From Catellatospora sp. KI3 (GTDB taxonomy: Bacteria > Actinomycetota > Actinomycetes > Mycobacteriales > Micromonosporaceae): DNA of 64,000 nucleotides. Below, in pieces: positions 32,242 to 40,691 of this stretch. The DNA is taken from NCBI RefSeq assembly GCF_029948125.1, contig NZ_JASAMB010000001.1, positions 769,564 to 833,563 of the forward strand, read 5' to 3'. The notes beneath the pieces are model-generated. The model was not told where the DNA came from. It made no database searches and worked only from the letters and a program-made list of their open reading frames with translations. How positions within the stretch are numbered: the first letter of the stretch is position 1; the number at the start of each line of letters is the position of its first letter. The position numbers were made by a program, and so were the translations under genes.

Positions 32242-34347
32242 GTGCGCTGGAGCAACCTGACCGCGAGCACCCCGACCGACGGAACCGCGCCGGCGCAGCT
32301 GGAGCTGCCCGGCGCGGTCGTCCGCACCTTCGACACGCCCGGCTTCGCCGGAATGACGTTCTACGAGGTCAGAGCCAAGTCCCTGATCAACCGGGTGACG
32401 GGCGACCGGGACCGGCGCGGCGTGCCGTTCGAATACACGATCAACCCCTACCGGGGCTGCACCCACGCCTGCACCTACTGCCTGGCGGCCGAGACCCCGG
32501 TGCTGCTGGCCGACGGGCGCACCCGCCCGATCGCGCAGCTGCGCGCCGGGGACGCGATCATCGGCACGGTCCGCGAGGGCGCCTACCGGCGCTACACCGT
32601 CACCCACGTGCGTGACGTGTGGTCGACCGTCAAGCCGGCCTACCGGGTGACCCTGGCCGACGGCACCGAGCTGGTCGCCAGCGGCGACCACCGCTTCCTC
32701 ACCGACCGGGGCTGGAAGCACGTCACCGGCGCCCGCACCGGGCCGGGCCAGCGCCCGCACCTGACCACCGGCAACAAGCTGATGGGCACCGGCGCGTTCG
32801 CCGAGCCGCCGAAGGAGTCGCCGGACTACCGCCGGGGCTACCTGGCGGGCATGCTGCGCCCGGAGCCGGACACCGGCGCCTACCGCGACCCCTACGGCAC
32901 CGTCCCGCGCTTCCGGCTGGGCGGCGAGGAGCCGCAGGCGCTCAGCCGGACCATCGGCTACCTGCGCGAGCTGGGCGCGCACACGGCGGAGTTCTGCCGC
33001 TCGGGCCCGCGCACCGGGCTGAGCACGCACGCCCGGCGCGACCTGGAGCTGATCACGTCACTGATCCGGCTGCCCGGCGACCCGGCCGAGGACGCCGGCG
33101 ACCTCGGCGACGGCGCTGACGGCGCGGCCGCCGACTGGGCCAAGGGCTTCCTCGCCGCGGTCTACGACGCCGAGGGCAGCCATACCCAGGGCCTGTTCCG
33201 GATCGTGCACGGCAGTCCCGAGCTGGTCGAGCCGGTCCGGGCCGCGCTGCGCCGGTTCGGCTTCGAGTTCGCGGTGGAGGACCGGCGCGGCCCGATCGGG
33301 CTGCTCAGCCTGCGGCTGCTCGGCGGCCTGACCGAGAAGCTGCGCTTCTTCCACCTGGTCGACCCCGCAGTGACCCGCAAGCGCACCGTCGACGGCATCG
33401 CGATCAAGGGCAGCGCGCCGCTGCACGTCACCTCGATCGAGCCGCTGGGCCTGGAGCTGCCGCTGTGGGACATCAGCACCGGCACCGGCGACTTCATCGC
33501 CAACGGGGTGGTGAGCCACAACTGCTTCGCCCGCAATACGCACACCTACCTCGACCTCGACGCGGGGCACGACTTCGACTCCAAGATCGTGGTGAAGGTG
33601 AACGCGCCCGAGGTGCTGCGCCGGGAGCTGAGCGCGCGCACGTGGCGCGGACAGCCGATCGCGATGGGCACCAACGTGGACTGCTACCAGCGGGCCGAGG
33701 GGCGATACGAGCTGATGCCCGGCATCATCGCCGCGCTGCGCGACGCCGCGAACCCGTTCTCGATCCTGACCAAGGGCACGCTGATCCTGCGCGACCTGCC
33801 GCTGCTGCGGCAGGCGGCCGAGCGCACCCGGGTGTCGGTGGCGATGTCGATCGGGTTCCTCGACGAGCGGCTGTGGCGCGAGGTCGAGTCGGGCACGCCC
33901 AGCCCGTCGCGGCGGCTGGACGCGGTGCGCCGGATGACCGAGGCGGGGCTGCGGGTCGGGGTGCTGATGGCGCCGATCCTGCCCGGGTTGACCGACTCCG
34001 ACGAGCAGCTGGACGCGTGCGTGGCGGCGCTGGTCGAGGCGGGCGCGGCGAGCATCACGCCGCTGGTGCTGCACCTGCGCCCCGGCGCACGGGAGTGGTA
34101 TCTGGCCTGGCTGGCCGAGCACCACCCGGAGCTGGTCGGGCTGTATGAGCGGCTCTACCCCGGGCAGCGGGCCTACGCCGCCGACGACTACCAGCGGCTG
34201 GTGTCGGCGCGGGTGCGCCGGGCGACCCGGCGGCACGGGCTGGCCGCGCGGGAGGAGGTGGCCCGGGAGCTGTCCATCAACGGATCACTGCCGGCGGAGC
34301 CGGAGCGGGCCGAGCCCGCTCCGGACGTCCAGCTCACGCTTTGTTGA
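32242..34347 (+). CDS. Rv2578c-type radical SAM protein, interrupted by an intein
   Basis: 701-residue precursor. The radical SAM [4Fe-4S] motif CTHACTYC (Cx3Cx2C) is interrupted: its third Cys is the first residue of an intein (residues 80-427). After splicing the protein reads CTHACTY joined to CFARNTHTYLDLD and is ~353 residues, matching spore-photoproduct-lyase-like Rv2578c proteins. The enzyme cleaves SAM to a radical; the substrate is unknown, and DNA damage repair is plausible given the SOS box. GTG 32242 is chosen; TTG 32230 would overlap the operator. It may be co-transcribed with thioredoxin. The end overlaps the DUF3817 gene. Confidence 0.92.
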   Translation: MRWSNLTASTPTDGTAPAQLELPGAVVRTFDTPGFAGMTFYEVRAKSLINRVTGDRDRRGVPFEYTINPYRGCTHACTYCLAAETPVLLADGRTRPIAQLRAGDAIIGTVREGAYRRYTVTHVRDVWSTVKPAYRVTLADGTELVASGDHRFLTDRGWKHVTGARTGPGQRPHLTTGNKLMGTGAFAEPPKESPDYRRGYLAGMLRPEPDTGAYRDPYGTVPRFRLGGEEPQALSRTIGYLRELGAHTAEFCRSGPRTGLSTHARRDLELITSLIRLPGDPAEDAGDLGDGADGAAADWAKGFLAAVYDAEGSHTQGLFRIVHGSPELVEPVRAALRRFGFEFAVEDRRGPIGLLSLRLLGGLTEKLRFFHLVDPAVTRKRTVDGIAIKGSAPLHVTSIEPLGLELPLWDISTGTGDFIANGVVSHNCFARNTHTYLDLDAGHDFDSKIVVKVNAPEVLRRELSARTWRGQPIAMGTNVDCYQRAEGRYELMPGIIAALRDAANPFSILTKGTLILRDLPLLRQAAERTRVSVAMSIGFLDERLWREVESGTPSPSRRLDAVRRMTEAGLRVGVLMAPILPGLTDSDEQLDACVAALVEAGAASITPLVLHLRPGAREWYLAWLAEHHPELVGLYERLYPGQRAYAADDYQRLVSARVRRATRRHGLAAREEVARELSINGSLPAEPERAEPAPDVQLTLC
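32479..33522 (+). other. Intein with degenerate DOD homing endonuclease
   Basis: 348 residues. N-splice: Cys1 in CLAAETPVLLADGRTRPIAQL; block B with SGDHRFL; C-splice: VVSHN followed by Cys+1. Two LAGLIDADG-like motifs lie in the centre, RGYLAGMLRPEP and KGFLAAVYDAEG. The second keeps its acidic residue, while the first has lost the normal D/G end (usually RGDG). Splicing residues are complete, but the endonuclease is probably inactive. Confidence 0.9.
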
Positions 34348-34657
34348 GCTCCGGCTGCGCGTCGGTGCCCTTGACCCAGCCGACGACCAGGCGCTCGGCC
34401 ACGAACGAGAAGAACGGGATGGTCCCGGCCAGCGCCACGACCAGCATCCGCTTCACGCCCCACTGGGCGCGGCGGGCCAGGTCGGCGGCGAACCCCAGGT
34501 AGACGACGTACAGCCAGCCGTGGATGGGGGCGATGACGGTGACACCGGTGTTGTCGTCGGCGAAGTACTTCATGGGCATCGCGACCAGCGTGAGCAGCAG
34601 CAGCATCACGCCGACGATCCAGGCGATCACGCGGTAGCGGGTCAGTGCGCCGTTCAT
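34334..34657 (-). CDS. DUF3817 membrane protein
   Basis: 107 residues with three hydrophobic helices and the family pattern RVIAWIVGVMLLLLTLVAMP, GVTVIAPIHGWLYVVYLGFAADL and a final helix. The HGWLY motif is the DUF3817 hallmark. Function unknown. Its ATG overlaps the stop of the preceding gene (ATGA), and its end overlaps the radical SAM gene by 14 bp on the opposite strand. Confidence 0.88.
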   Translation of the reverse strand: MNGALTRYRVIAWIVGVMLLLLTLVAMPMKYFADDNTGVTVIAPIHGWLYVVYLGFAADLARRAQWGVKRMLVVALAGTIPFFSFVAERLVVGWVKGTDAQPELNKA

Positions 34658-35055
34658 CGGAGCTCCTTAGCGGGATAGTCGCCGGGTCGTGCCTCGGGGT
34701 GCTCGTTCAGCCACGCCAGATACTCGTTGTACGCGGCCAGCTGCGGATCATCCGCATCGTCGGTCGCCGCTGTGGCCGGACTCACCCGACGGGTGATCAC
34801 CGGCCGTTCCCGAGGCTCAACGGCCGGGGCGGGCTCGTCGGCACGGGCGCCACGCAGGGTCAGCCGCATCTCCCGCACCCACATCACGATCACGAACACC
34901 GCGAACAGCGGCCACTCGAAGGTGTACGCCCAGCTCAGTGTGTTTCCCTCGGCCGCGCGACCCGCCTGCCACCAACCGAGAGCCAGGAAAGCGGCGACGG
35001 ATGCCAGCACCAGGGCATGCCCGGCCAGCCAGCCGGGGGTGAGCAGTCGTCGCAC
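34654..35055 (-). CDS. Membrane protein upstream of DUF3817
   Basis: 133 residues. Starts VRRLLTPGWLAGHALVLASVAAFLALGWWQAGRA, like the N-terminus of SURF1-type proteins, then a second helix (WPLFAVFVIVMWVREMR) and an acidic cytoplasmic tail with LAAYNEYLAWLNEHPEARP. The two-helix form with this tail accompanies DUF3817 in many actinobacteria. GTG 35055 is taken; the frame is open 14 codons further upstream. Coupled to DUF3817 by ATGA overlap. Confidence 0.78.
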   Translation of the reverse strand: MRRLLTPGWLAGHALVLASVAAFLALGWWQAGRAAEGNTLSWAYTFEWPLFAVFVIVMWVREMRLTLRGARADEPAPAVEPRERPVITRRVSPATAATDDADDPQLAAYNEYLAWLNEHPEARPGDYPAKELR

Positions 35056-35122
35056 GGCAGCCAGAGTAACCGACCTGGACGCGGTGACCAGCCGCACCGT
35101 GGGGCCACGTGAGCCGATCTCG

Positions 35123-35128
35123 TACCCT
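35123..35128 (+). promoter_or_regulatory. Leaderless -10 box
   Basis: TACCCT lies 7 nt before GTG 35136, with no Shine-Dalgarno sequence, so transcription probably begins at the start codon. Confidence 0.5.
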
Positions 35129-35135
35129 TTCAGCC

Positions 35136-35828
35136 GTGGTGGGGATTCGGGGCGCGGACCGGCGCCGGTGGGCGCTCGCGCTGGGCGGGCTGGTCCTGGT
35201 CGGGGCGGCGTGGTGGTGGGGCCTCACGTGGCCGATCGCGCCGTTCTCCCCCGAGGAGCCCTGGACGATCTGGCCCCTGGTGCTGCTGGCGCTGGTCGCG
35301 ATCGGCCGGGCCGTGCTGCTGCGGCGGCGCCGCTCCGGCGCCTGGCGCCAGGGCGCGGCCGACGGCGAGCCGGGCCTGGCCGTGTCGCTGGCGGCCGACC
35401 TCTGGATCGCGCTGGCCGTCTACGGGATGCAGCTGCCGATCATCGCCCGGTACGCCAAGACCGAGAGCGCGCTGGAGTGGGTGGTCGCGGTGCTGGACTC
35501 GCTGCTGGCGCTCGGGATCATCGCGGCGCTGGTCGTGCCGGTGCGGCAGCGGCGCAACCAGATCGTGCTCAACGCCGACGGGGTACGCGTGCACCGCCAT
35601 CACTTCCCCTGGTCGGAGGTGATCGGGGTGACCCAGGACCCGCGCAGCGGGTGGCGGCTGGCGACCGTCGGCCGGGTGCTGTTCCTGCGCGGCACCGACT
35701 ACGGCATGTGGGACCGGGACATGGTCAACGTGATCCGGTTCTACCTGGAGCACCCGCAGCGGCGCGGCGAGCTGGCGCACCTGCCCACCGCGCCGGCGGA
35801 GCTGGTCAGCGGGCCCGGTACTCCTTGA
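35136..35828 (+). CDS. PH-domain-like membrane protein
   Basis: 230 residues with four hydrophobic helices in two pairs (WALALGGLVLVGAAWWWGL and WPLVLLALVAIGRAVLL; a second pair between 90 and 150). They are followed by a small domain with QIVLNADGVRVHRHHFPWSEVIGV, the pattern of bacterial PH domains at the inner membrane face. The GTG start at 35136 has a -10 box 7 nt before it. The last 23 bp overlap the converging acyl-CoA dehydrogenase gene. Confidence 0.75.
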   Translation: MVGIRGADRRRWALALGGLVLVGAAWWWGLTWPIAPFSPEEPWTIWPLVLLALVAIGRAVLLRRRRSGAWRQGAADGEPGLAVSLAADLWIALAVYGMQLPIIARYAKTESALEWVVAVLDSLLALGIIAALVVPVRQRRNQIVLNADGVRVHRHHFPWSEVIGVTQDPRSGWRLATVGRVLFLRGTDYGMWDRDMVNVIRFYLEHPQRRGELAHLPTAPAELVSGPGTP

Positions 35829-37005
35829 GCAGGCCGCGCGAGATGATCGTCTTCTGGATCTCGCTGGTGCCCTCGCCGATGAGCAGGAACGGCGCCTCGC
35901 GCATCAGCCGCTCGATCTCGTACTCCTTGGAGTAGCCGTAGCCGCCGTGGATGCGGAACGAGTCGGTGACGATCTCGTGGCAGTACTCGCTGGCCAGCAG
36001 CTTGGCCATGCCCGCCTCGACGTCGTTGCGCTGGCCGGAGTCCTTCAGCCGGGCGGCGTTGACCATGAGCGCGTGCGCGGCCTCGATCTTGGTGCCCATC
36101 TCGGCGAGCTTGAACGCGATGGCCTGGTGCTCGGCGATGGCCTTGCCGAAGGTGCGGCGCTGCTGGGCGTACGCCATGGCCAGCTCGAACGCGCGGATGG
36201 AGATGCCGCAGGCGCGCGCCGCCACGTTGACCCGGCCGACCTCGATGCCGTCCATCATCTGGTAGAAGCCGCGACCGGCCTGGTCGGCGCCGCCGAGCAC
36301 CGCCGATTCGGGCACGCGGTGCCCATCGAGGATCATCTCGGTGGTCTCGACGCCCTTGTACCCCATCTTCTCGATCTTGCCGGGGATGGTGAGGCCGGGC
36401 GCGGTCTGCCCGAACCCGGGCTCCTTCTCCAGCAGGAACGTCGTCATGTTGCCGTAGACGGTGTCCGCGCCCTGGTCGGTCTTGACCAGCGTGGCCACCA
36501 CCGAGGAGTACGCCCCGTTGGTCAGCCACATCTTCTGCCCGTTGAGCACGTACGAGTCGCCGTCGCGCAGCGCCTTCGAGGTGATCGCCGAGACGTCGGA
36601 GCCGCAGTTCGGTTCGGACATGCTGAACGCGCCGCGCACCTCGCCGGTGGCCATCCTCGGCAGCAGCCGCTGCTTCTGCTCCGCCGAGCCGTGCTGGCTG
36701 ATCAGGTACGCCACGATGAAGTGGGTGTTGACGATGCCGGAGACCGACATCCAGCCGCGCGACAGCTCCTCGACGACCAGGGCGTAGGTCAGCAGCGACT
36801 CGCCGAGGCCGCCGTACTCCTCCGAGATGGTCAGTCCGAACAGGCCCATCTCCCGCATCCCGGCCAGGATCTCCTCGGGGTAGCGGTCCTCGTGTTCGAG
36901 GCGCTGCGCCCGGGGGATGATCTCCTTGTCGGCGAACTCGCGTACCGTCTCGAGGATCGCGGTCTGCACGTCGGTCAATCCGGGAGTACGGGCGAGACGG
37001 GCCAT
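35806..37005 (-). CDS. Acyl-CoA dehydrogenase (methylsuccinyl-CoA dehydrogenase candidate)
   Basis: 399-residue flavin enzyme that oxidises acyl-CoA to enoyl-CoA. The signatures AFSMSEPNCGSDVSAI (FAD binding), QRRTFGKAIAEHQAI and IHGGYGYSKEYEIERLMREA are complete. The catalytic Glu is in IGEGTSEIQ. The substrate is not fixed by sequence. Given the MaoC and CitE-type genes nearby, methylsuccinyl-CoA is a reasonable guess; a branched-chain acyl-CoA is the alternative. ATG 37005 is taken from the alignment pattern. It stands alone on its strand. Confidence 0.9.
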   Translation of the reverse strand: MARLARTPGLTDVQTAILETVREFADKEIIPRAQRLEHEDRYPEEILAGMREMGLFGLTISEEYGGLGESLLTYALVVEELSRGWMSVSGIVNTHFIVAYLISQHGSAEQKQRLLPRMATGEVRGAFSMSEPNCGSDVSAITSKALRDGDSYVLNGQKMWLTNGAYSSVVATLVKTDQGADTVYGNMTTFLLEKEPGFGQTAPGLTIPGKIEKMGYKGVETTEMILDGHRVPESAVLGGADQAGRGFYQMMDGIEVGRVNVAARACGISIRAFELAMAYAQQRRTFGKAIAEHQAIAFKLAEMGTKIEAAHALMVNAARLKDSGQRNDVEAGMAKLLASEYCHEIVTDSFRIHGGYGYSKEYEIERLMREAPFLLIGEGTSEIQKTIISRGLLKEYRAR

Positions 37006-37160
37006 AGTCAGCCTCCAGAGCAGGAACTGAACGTACCTTCAGGTGAGGTGAGTATGAGCCGCCTCCCCCGTCCATCCAAGCTGCTTGACAGGGACGTCAC
37101 TGTGAAAAGGTTCACCGGGTAGTAACTTCCCGCCCACCCCCCGAAGAGGAGTCAGCTCCG

Positions 37161-37661
37161 ATGACCTACCCCCCGCCCTCAGGTCAGGACCCGTACGGCA
37201 ACCCCCCTCCGGTCAACCCGTACGCGCCGCAGCCCCCGGCCGCGCCTGACCCGTACAGCGCCCCGCCCGCCCCGTCGTCGGGCAGCCCGTACGCGGCGCC
37301 GTCCTCGGGCAGCCCGTACCAGCAGCCGCCGGTCTCCGGCCAGCCGTACGGGCAGCCGTACGGGCAGCAGCCCTACCAGCAGCCCGTCGGCGCGCAGCCG
37401 GGCTACCCGGTCGCGCGCCCGCAGAACACGATGGCCCTCGTCGCCATGATCCTGGCGATCGCGGGCCTGCTCATCCCCATCACCGCCCCGATCGGCGCGA
37501 TCCTGGGCCACATGGCCATCAAGCAGGTGCGCCAGACCGGCGAGGAGGGTGAGGGCATGGCCAAGGCCGGCATCATCGTCGGCTGGATCATCACCGGCCT
37601 CTGGACGCTCGGCTGCCTCTGCGGCATCGGATTGCCCCTGCTGGCGGCCGCCGGCAGGTGA
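37161..37661 (+). CDS. DUF4190 membrane protein with Pro/Tyr-rich repeat tail
   Basis: 166 residues. The first ~90 are Pro/Tyr/Gln/Ser repeats (SGSPYAAPS, GQPYGQPYGQQPYQQP), followed by the DUF4190 unit with two helices, MALVAMILAIAGLLIPITAPIGAILGHMAIKQVR and AKAGIIVGWIITGLWTLGCLC. Such tails resemble those of actinobacterial septum and polar proteins, but function is unknown. ATG 37161 follows GAGGAG. A strong hairpin follows the stop. Confidence 0.88.
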   Translation: MTYPPPSGQDPYGNPPPVNPYAPQPPAAPDPYSAPPAPSSGSPYAAPSSGSPYQQPPVSGQPYGQPYGQQPYQQPVGAQPGYPVARPQNTMALVAMILAIAGLLIPITAPIGAILGHMAIKQVRQTGEEGEGMAKAGIIVGWIITGLWTLGCLCGIGLPLLAAAGR

Positions 37662-37671
37662 CCAGCAGCGC

Positions 37672-37717
37672 GGAAGGGCCCCTCGGCGCGGATGGCCGCG
37701 GCGCGAGGGGCCCTTCC
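37672..37717. terminator. Hairpin between DUF4190 and SDR genes
   Basis: A perfect 14-bp stem (37672-37685 with 37704-37717) around an 18-nt loop. The stem contains GGAAGGGCCCCTCG, partly like the 16-nt repeat at 28526. Probably a two-way terminator. Confidence 0.75.
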
Positions 37718-37733
37718 CGGTCAGGGCGAGGCG

Positions 37734-38573
37734 TCAGAGCCCGACCGCCTTGGCGCTGGCCTCCCACAGCCGCGCGGCGAGCTTCGGGTCCCGGATCGCC
37801 GGGTTCGGCTCGGTGAGCTTGCGCGAGACGTAGTAGCCGCCGTTGGCCAGCTCCGCAGGGTCCGCCGTGGACAGCCAGACGAGCTGGTCGGCGCCCTGCT
37901 CCGGGGTGGCCAGCCCGGGGGCCAGCCGGTAGAACAGCTTGGCCAGCGGGGTGCCGAAGCGCGTGCGCACCACCCCCGGGTGGAACGAGTAGCTGAGCAG
38001 GTCCGGCCAGCGCCGCGCCGCCTCGGCCGCGAACAGGATGTTCGCCCGCTTCGAACCGCCGTACGCCAGCCAGGCGCTGTACACGCCGCCGGTCCGGTCC
38101 AGGTTGTCCGGGTCGAGGCTGCCCGCGTTGTGCGCCATCGACGCCGTGTTCACGATCCGGGCGCCGGGTGCCAGCCGCTCGCGCAGCAGATTGGTCAGCA
38201 GGAACGGCGCCAGGTGGTTGGTCTGGATGGTCAGCTCGTGACCGTCCACGGTGGTCGCGCGGGCACGGGCCACCACGCCCGCATTGTTGGCCAGCACGTC
38301 GACGCGCTCGCCCGACAGGCGCTCGGCCAGCTCCCGTACGTCGGCCAGCCGCGCGAAGTCGGCCAGTTCCCCGCGCGGCGCCGGGCCGGTCGCCGCAGCT
38401 CGGACCAGGCCCAGCGTCGCGTCGACGCGCGCCTGGTCGCGGCCGACCACGGTCACCCGCCAGCCCCCGCGGGCCAGCGCGACGGCACCGGCCTGACCGA
38501 TGCCCGAGGTGGCACCCGTGATCACGACATGCCGGGGCTCGTTCACCTTCTGGGACGCCGTGAGATCTTCCAC
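37734..38573 (-). CDS. Short-chain dehydrogenase/reductase
   Basis: 279 residues with the NAD(P) motif ITGATSGIGQAG, NNAGVV in the middle and catalytic YGGSK (Y-x3-K), plus NTASMAHN with the active Ser. The pattern is that of extended SDRs in the retinol-dehydrogenase-like group; substrate unknown. Divergent from the CitE-type lyase with a 73-bp gap, so they may share control. Convergent with the DUF4190 gene. Confidence 0.9.
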   Translation of the reverse strand: MEDLTASQKVNEPRHVVITGATSGIGQAGAVALARGGWRVTVVGRDQARVDATLGLVRAAATGPAPRGELADFARLADVRELAERLSGERVDVLANNAGVVARARATTVDGHELTIQTNHLAPFLLTNLLRERLAPGARIVNTASMAHNAGSLDPDNLDRTGGVYSAWLAYGGSKRANILFAAEAARRWPDLLSYSFHPGVVRTRFGTPLAKLFYRLAPGLATPEQGADQLVWLSTADPAELANGGYYVSRKLTEPNPAIRDPKLAARLWEASAKAVGL

Positions 38574-38646
38574 AGTCCCGTTCTCCTCTCGACGGGGGGA
38601 AGGTTACCGTGGCGTCAACTAACTGAACGGTCCTTAAGGAGATTCG

Positions 38647-39600
38647 ATGGCCGCGTTGGGTCGTTCCCGCAGATCGTGCCTCGCTGTGCCGGGATCCAGC
38701 GTCAAGATGCTCGGCAAGGCCCAGGGCCTGCCCGCCGACCAGGTGTTCCTCGATCTGGAGGACGCCGTGGCCCCGCTGGCCAAGCCCGAGGCGCGCAAGA
38801 ACATCGTGGCCGCGCTGAACGAGGGCGACTGGGCGGGCAAGACCCGCGTGGTCCGGGTCAACGACCTCACCACTCCGTGGACCTACCGGGACGTCATCGA
38901 GCTCGTCGAGGGCGCCGGGGCCAACCTGGACTGCATCATGCTGCCCAAGGTGCAGAGCGCCGCCCACGTCGAGTGGCTCGACCTGACCCTGACGCAGCTG
39001 GAGAAGACGCTCGGCCTGCCGGTCGGCGGCATCGGCATCGAGGCCCAGATCGAGAACGCGGCGGGCCTGGTCAACGTGGACGCCATCGCGGCCGCCTCGC
39101 CCCGGGTGGAGACCATCATTTTCGGCCCGGCCGACTTCATGGCCTCGATCAACATGAAGTCGCTGGTCGTGGGCGCGCTGATCCCGAGCTACCCGGGCGA
39201 CCCGTACCACTACATCCTGATGCGCATCCTCATGGCCGCGCGCATGCATGGCAAGCAGGCCATCGACGGGCCGTACCTGCAGATCAAGGATGTGGACGGG
39301 TTCACCGAGGTGGCGCGGCGCTCGGCGGCGCTGGGCTTCGACGGCAAGTGGGTGCTGCACCCGGGCCAGATCGACGCGGCCAACGAGGTCTACTCGCCCG
39401 CGCAGTCCGACTACGACCACGCCGAGCTGATCCTCGACGCGTACGACTACTACACCTCCGAGCAGGGCGGCCGGCTCGGCGCGGTGATGCTCGGCGACGA
39501 GATGATCGACGAGGCCTCCCGCAAGATGGCCCTGGTCGTCTCGGCCAAGGGCCGCGCCGCCGGCATGACCCGCACCACCACCTTCACCCCACCCGCCTAG
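38647..39600 (+). CDS. CitE/HpcH-type CoA ester lyase (malyl-CoA lyase candidate)
   Basis: 317-residue TIM-barrel lyase. The key motifs SCLAVPGSSVKML, FLDLEDAVAP, IMLPKVQSA, GIEAQIENAAGLVN and IIFGPADFMAS are present, with the Mg-binding Glu/Asp in them. The length and motifs agree with L-malyl-CoA/beta-methylmalyl-CoA lyase of the ethylmalonyl-CoA pathway. CitE-like lyases with other substrates cannot be excluded. ATG 38647 follows AAGGAG. Confidence 0.9.
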   Translation: MAALGRSRRSCLAVPGSSVKMLGKAQGLPADQVFLDLEDAVAPLAKPEARKNIVAALNEGDWAGKTRVVRVNDLTTPWTYRDVIELVEGAGANLDCIMLPKVQSAAHVEWLDLTLTQLEKTLGLPVGGIGIEAQIENAAGLVNVDAIAAASPRVETIIFGPADFMASINMKSLVVGALIPSYPGDPYHYILMRILMAARMHGKQAIDGPYLQIKDVDGFTEVARRSAALGFDGKWVLHPGQIDAANEVYSPAQSDYDHAELILDAYDYYTSEQGGRLGAVMLGDEMIDEASRKMALVVSAKGRAAGMTRTTTFTPPA

Positions 39601-39604
39601 CTCA

Positions 39605-39668
39605 CGAAAGTTGCCTGGCAATCGGGCATTCGGGAACTCCGAACACGCCCGGTTGCCAGGCAACTTCG
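39605..39668. repeat. Family-B palindromic element, copy 1
   Basis: Perfect 14-bp outer arms (39608-39621 with 39653-39666: AAGTTGCCTGGCAA and its complement) and a CGGGC/GCCCG inner stem. It shares GTTGCC-N-GGCAATCGGGC with copy 2 at 57091-57147. Located 5 bp after a stop codon, between converging genes. Confidence 0.88.
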
Positions 39669-39688
39669 ACGATCTTGGGGGTACGGAC

Positions 39689-40531
39689 TCAGTCGCGGAG
39701 CTCGGCGATGCAGCACTTGATGCTGCCGCCGCCCTTCTTCAGCTCACCCAGCTCGACCATCACCGGGTGGTAGCCCGCGGCGGCGACCTTCTCGCCGAAC
39801 GCGGCCGACTCGGTGTTGATCACGACGTTGCGGCCGTCGCTGACCAGGTTGAGCGCGAACGCCAGCGCGTCCGCCTCGTCGGCGATCACGGCGTTCGGGA
39901 ACAGCTGCGCCAGCACCCGCTGCGAGGCCTCCGAGAAGGCGCCCGGGAAGTACGTGACGTTCTCGTCGTCGAGCGCGGCCAGGGCCACGTCCAGGTGGTA
40001 GAAGCGCGGGTCGACCAGCTTCAGCGAGATCACCGGGCGGCCCAGGGCCTCGGCGGCCTCGGCGTGCGCGGCGGGCTCGGTGCGGAAGCCGTACCCGGCC
40101 AGGGCGATGCCGCCGTGCGCGTCCGGCAGGTAGGCGAAGTCGCCCTCGCCCTCGTTGATCTGCGTGGGGGCGACGAACCGGTAGTCCTCGCGGGCCTCGT
40201 AGAAGGCGCGGTGCCCGGCGGCCTCGTCGGCGCGCTGCGGGTAGCGGAACTTGGCCCCGTACGCCACGCCGTCGACGACGAAGGCGCCGTTGGCGGCGAA
40301 CACCATGTCGGGCAGGCCCGCCTCGGGGTTCAGCACGTGCACGGTGTGGCCCAGGTCGACCATGGTCTGGCGCAGCCCGTCCCACTGCTTCACGGCGAGC
40401 GCGGTGTCGACCGGCGTGGTGGTGTCCATCCACGGGTTGATCGCGTACTCGACGACGTAGTGCTCCGGCGGGCACATCAGGTACGTGCGGGGCCGGGGCT
40501 GGCGGGTGGGGAGAAGGTCACGCTCTGTCAC
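39689..40531 (-). CDS. ddaH: Dimethylarginine dimethylaminohydrolase (DDAH)
   Basis: 280-residue amidinotransferase-fold enzyme that hydrolyses N-methylated arginines to citrulline and methylamines. The N-terminal YLMCPPEHY and NPWMD, the PDMVFAANGAFV segment, a central FYHLDVALAAL with the catalytic His, and the C-terminal GGGSIKC catalytic Cys are all present. GTG 40531 is taken; TTG 40540 is open. On the minus strand TAAATT lies 8 nt upstream, perhaps a leaderless -10 box. No arginine-pathway gene is next to it. Confidence 0.9.
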   Translation of the reverse strand: MTERDLLPTRQPRPRTYLMCPPEHYVVEYAINPWMDTTTPVDTALAVKQWDGLRQTMVDLGHTVHVLNPEAGLPDMVFAANGAFVVDGVAYGAKFRYPQRADEAAGHRAFYEAREDYRFVAPTQINEGEGDFAYLPDAHGGIALAGYGFRTEPAAHAEAAEALGRPVISLKLVDPRFYHLDVALAALDDENVTYFPGAFSEASQRVLAQLFPNAVIADEADALAFALNLVSDGRNVVINTESAAFGEKVAAAGYHPVMVELGELKKGGGSIKCCIAELRD

Positions 40532-40601
40532 GATCAGCAAATTTACCCAGCTCTACGCCCTTTTCGTAGCACGATGGATTGCGTCTCACGGCGTTCTGTT
40601 G

Positions 40602-40630
40602 CAAACCGCGCGCCGCCCACCGGCGGTTTG
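40602..40630 (-). terminator. Hairpin downstream of the copper operon
   Basis: CAAACCGC (40602-40609) pairs with GCGGTTTG (40623-40630). It lies after the last gene of the copZ operon and before ddaH, both on the minus strand. Confidence 0.4.
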
Positions 40631-40691
40631 TTGCGTCCGAGCGCGGGCAGCGCTCTCACCTGAACCGGAGCAGTCGCCGGCGGGCGCGCGT

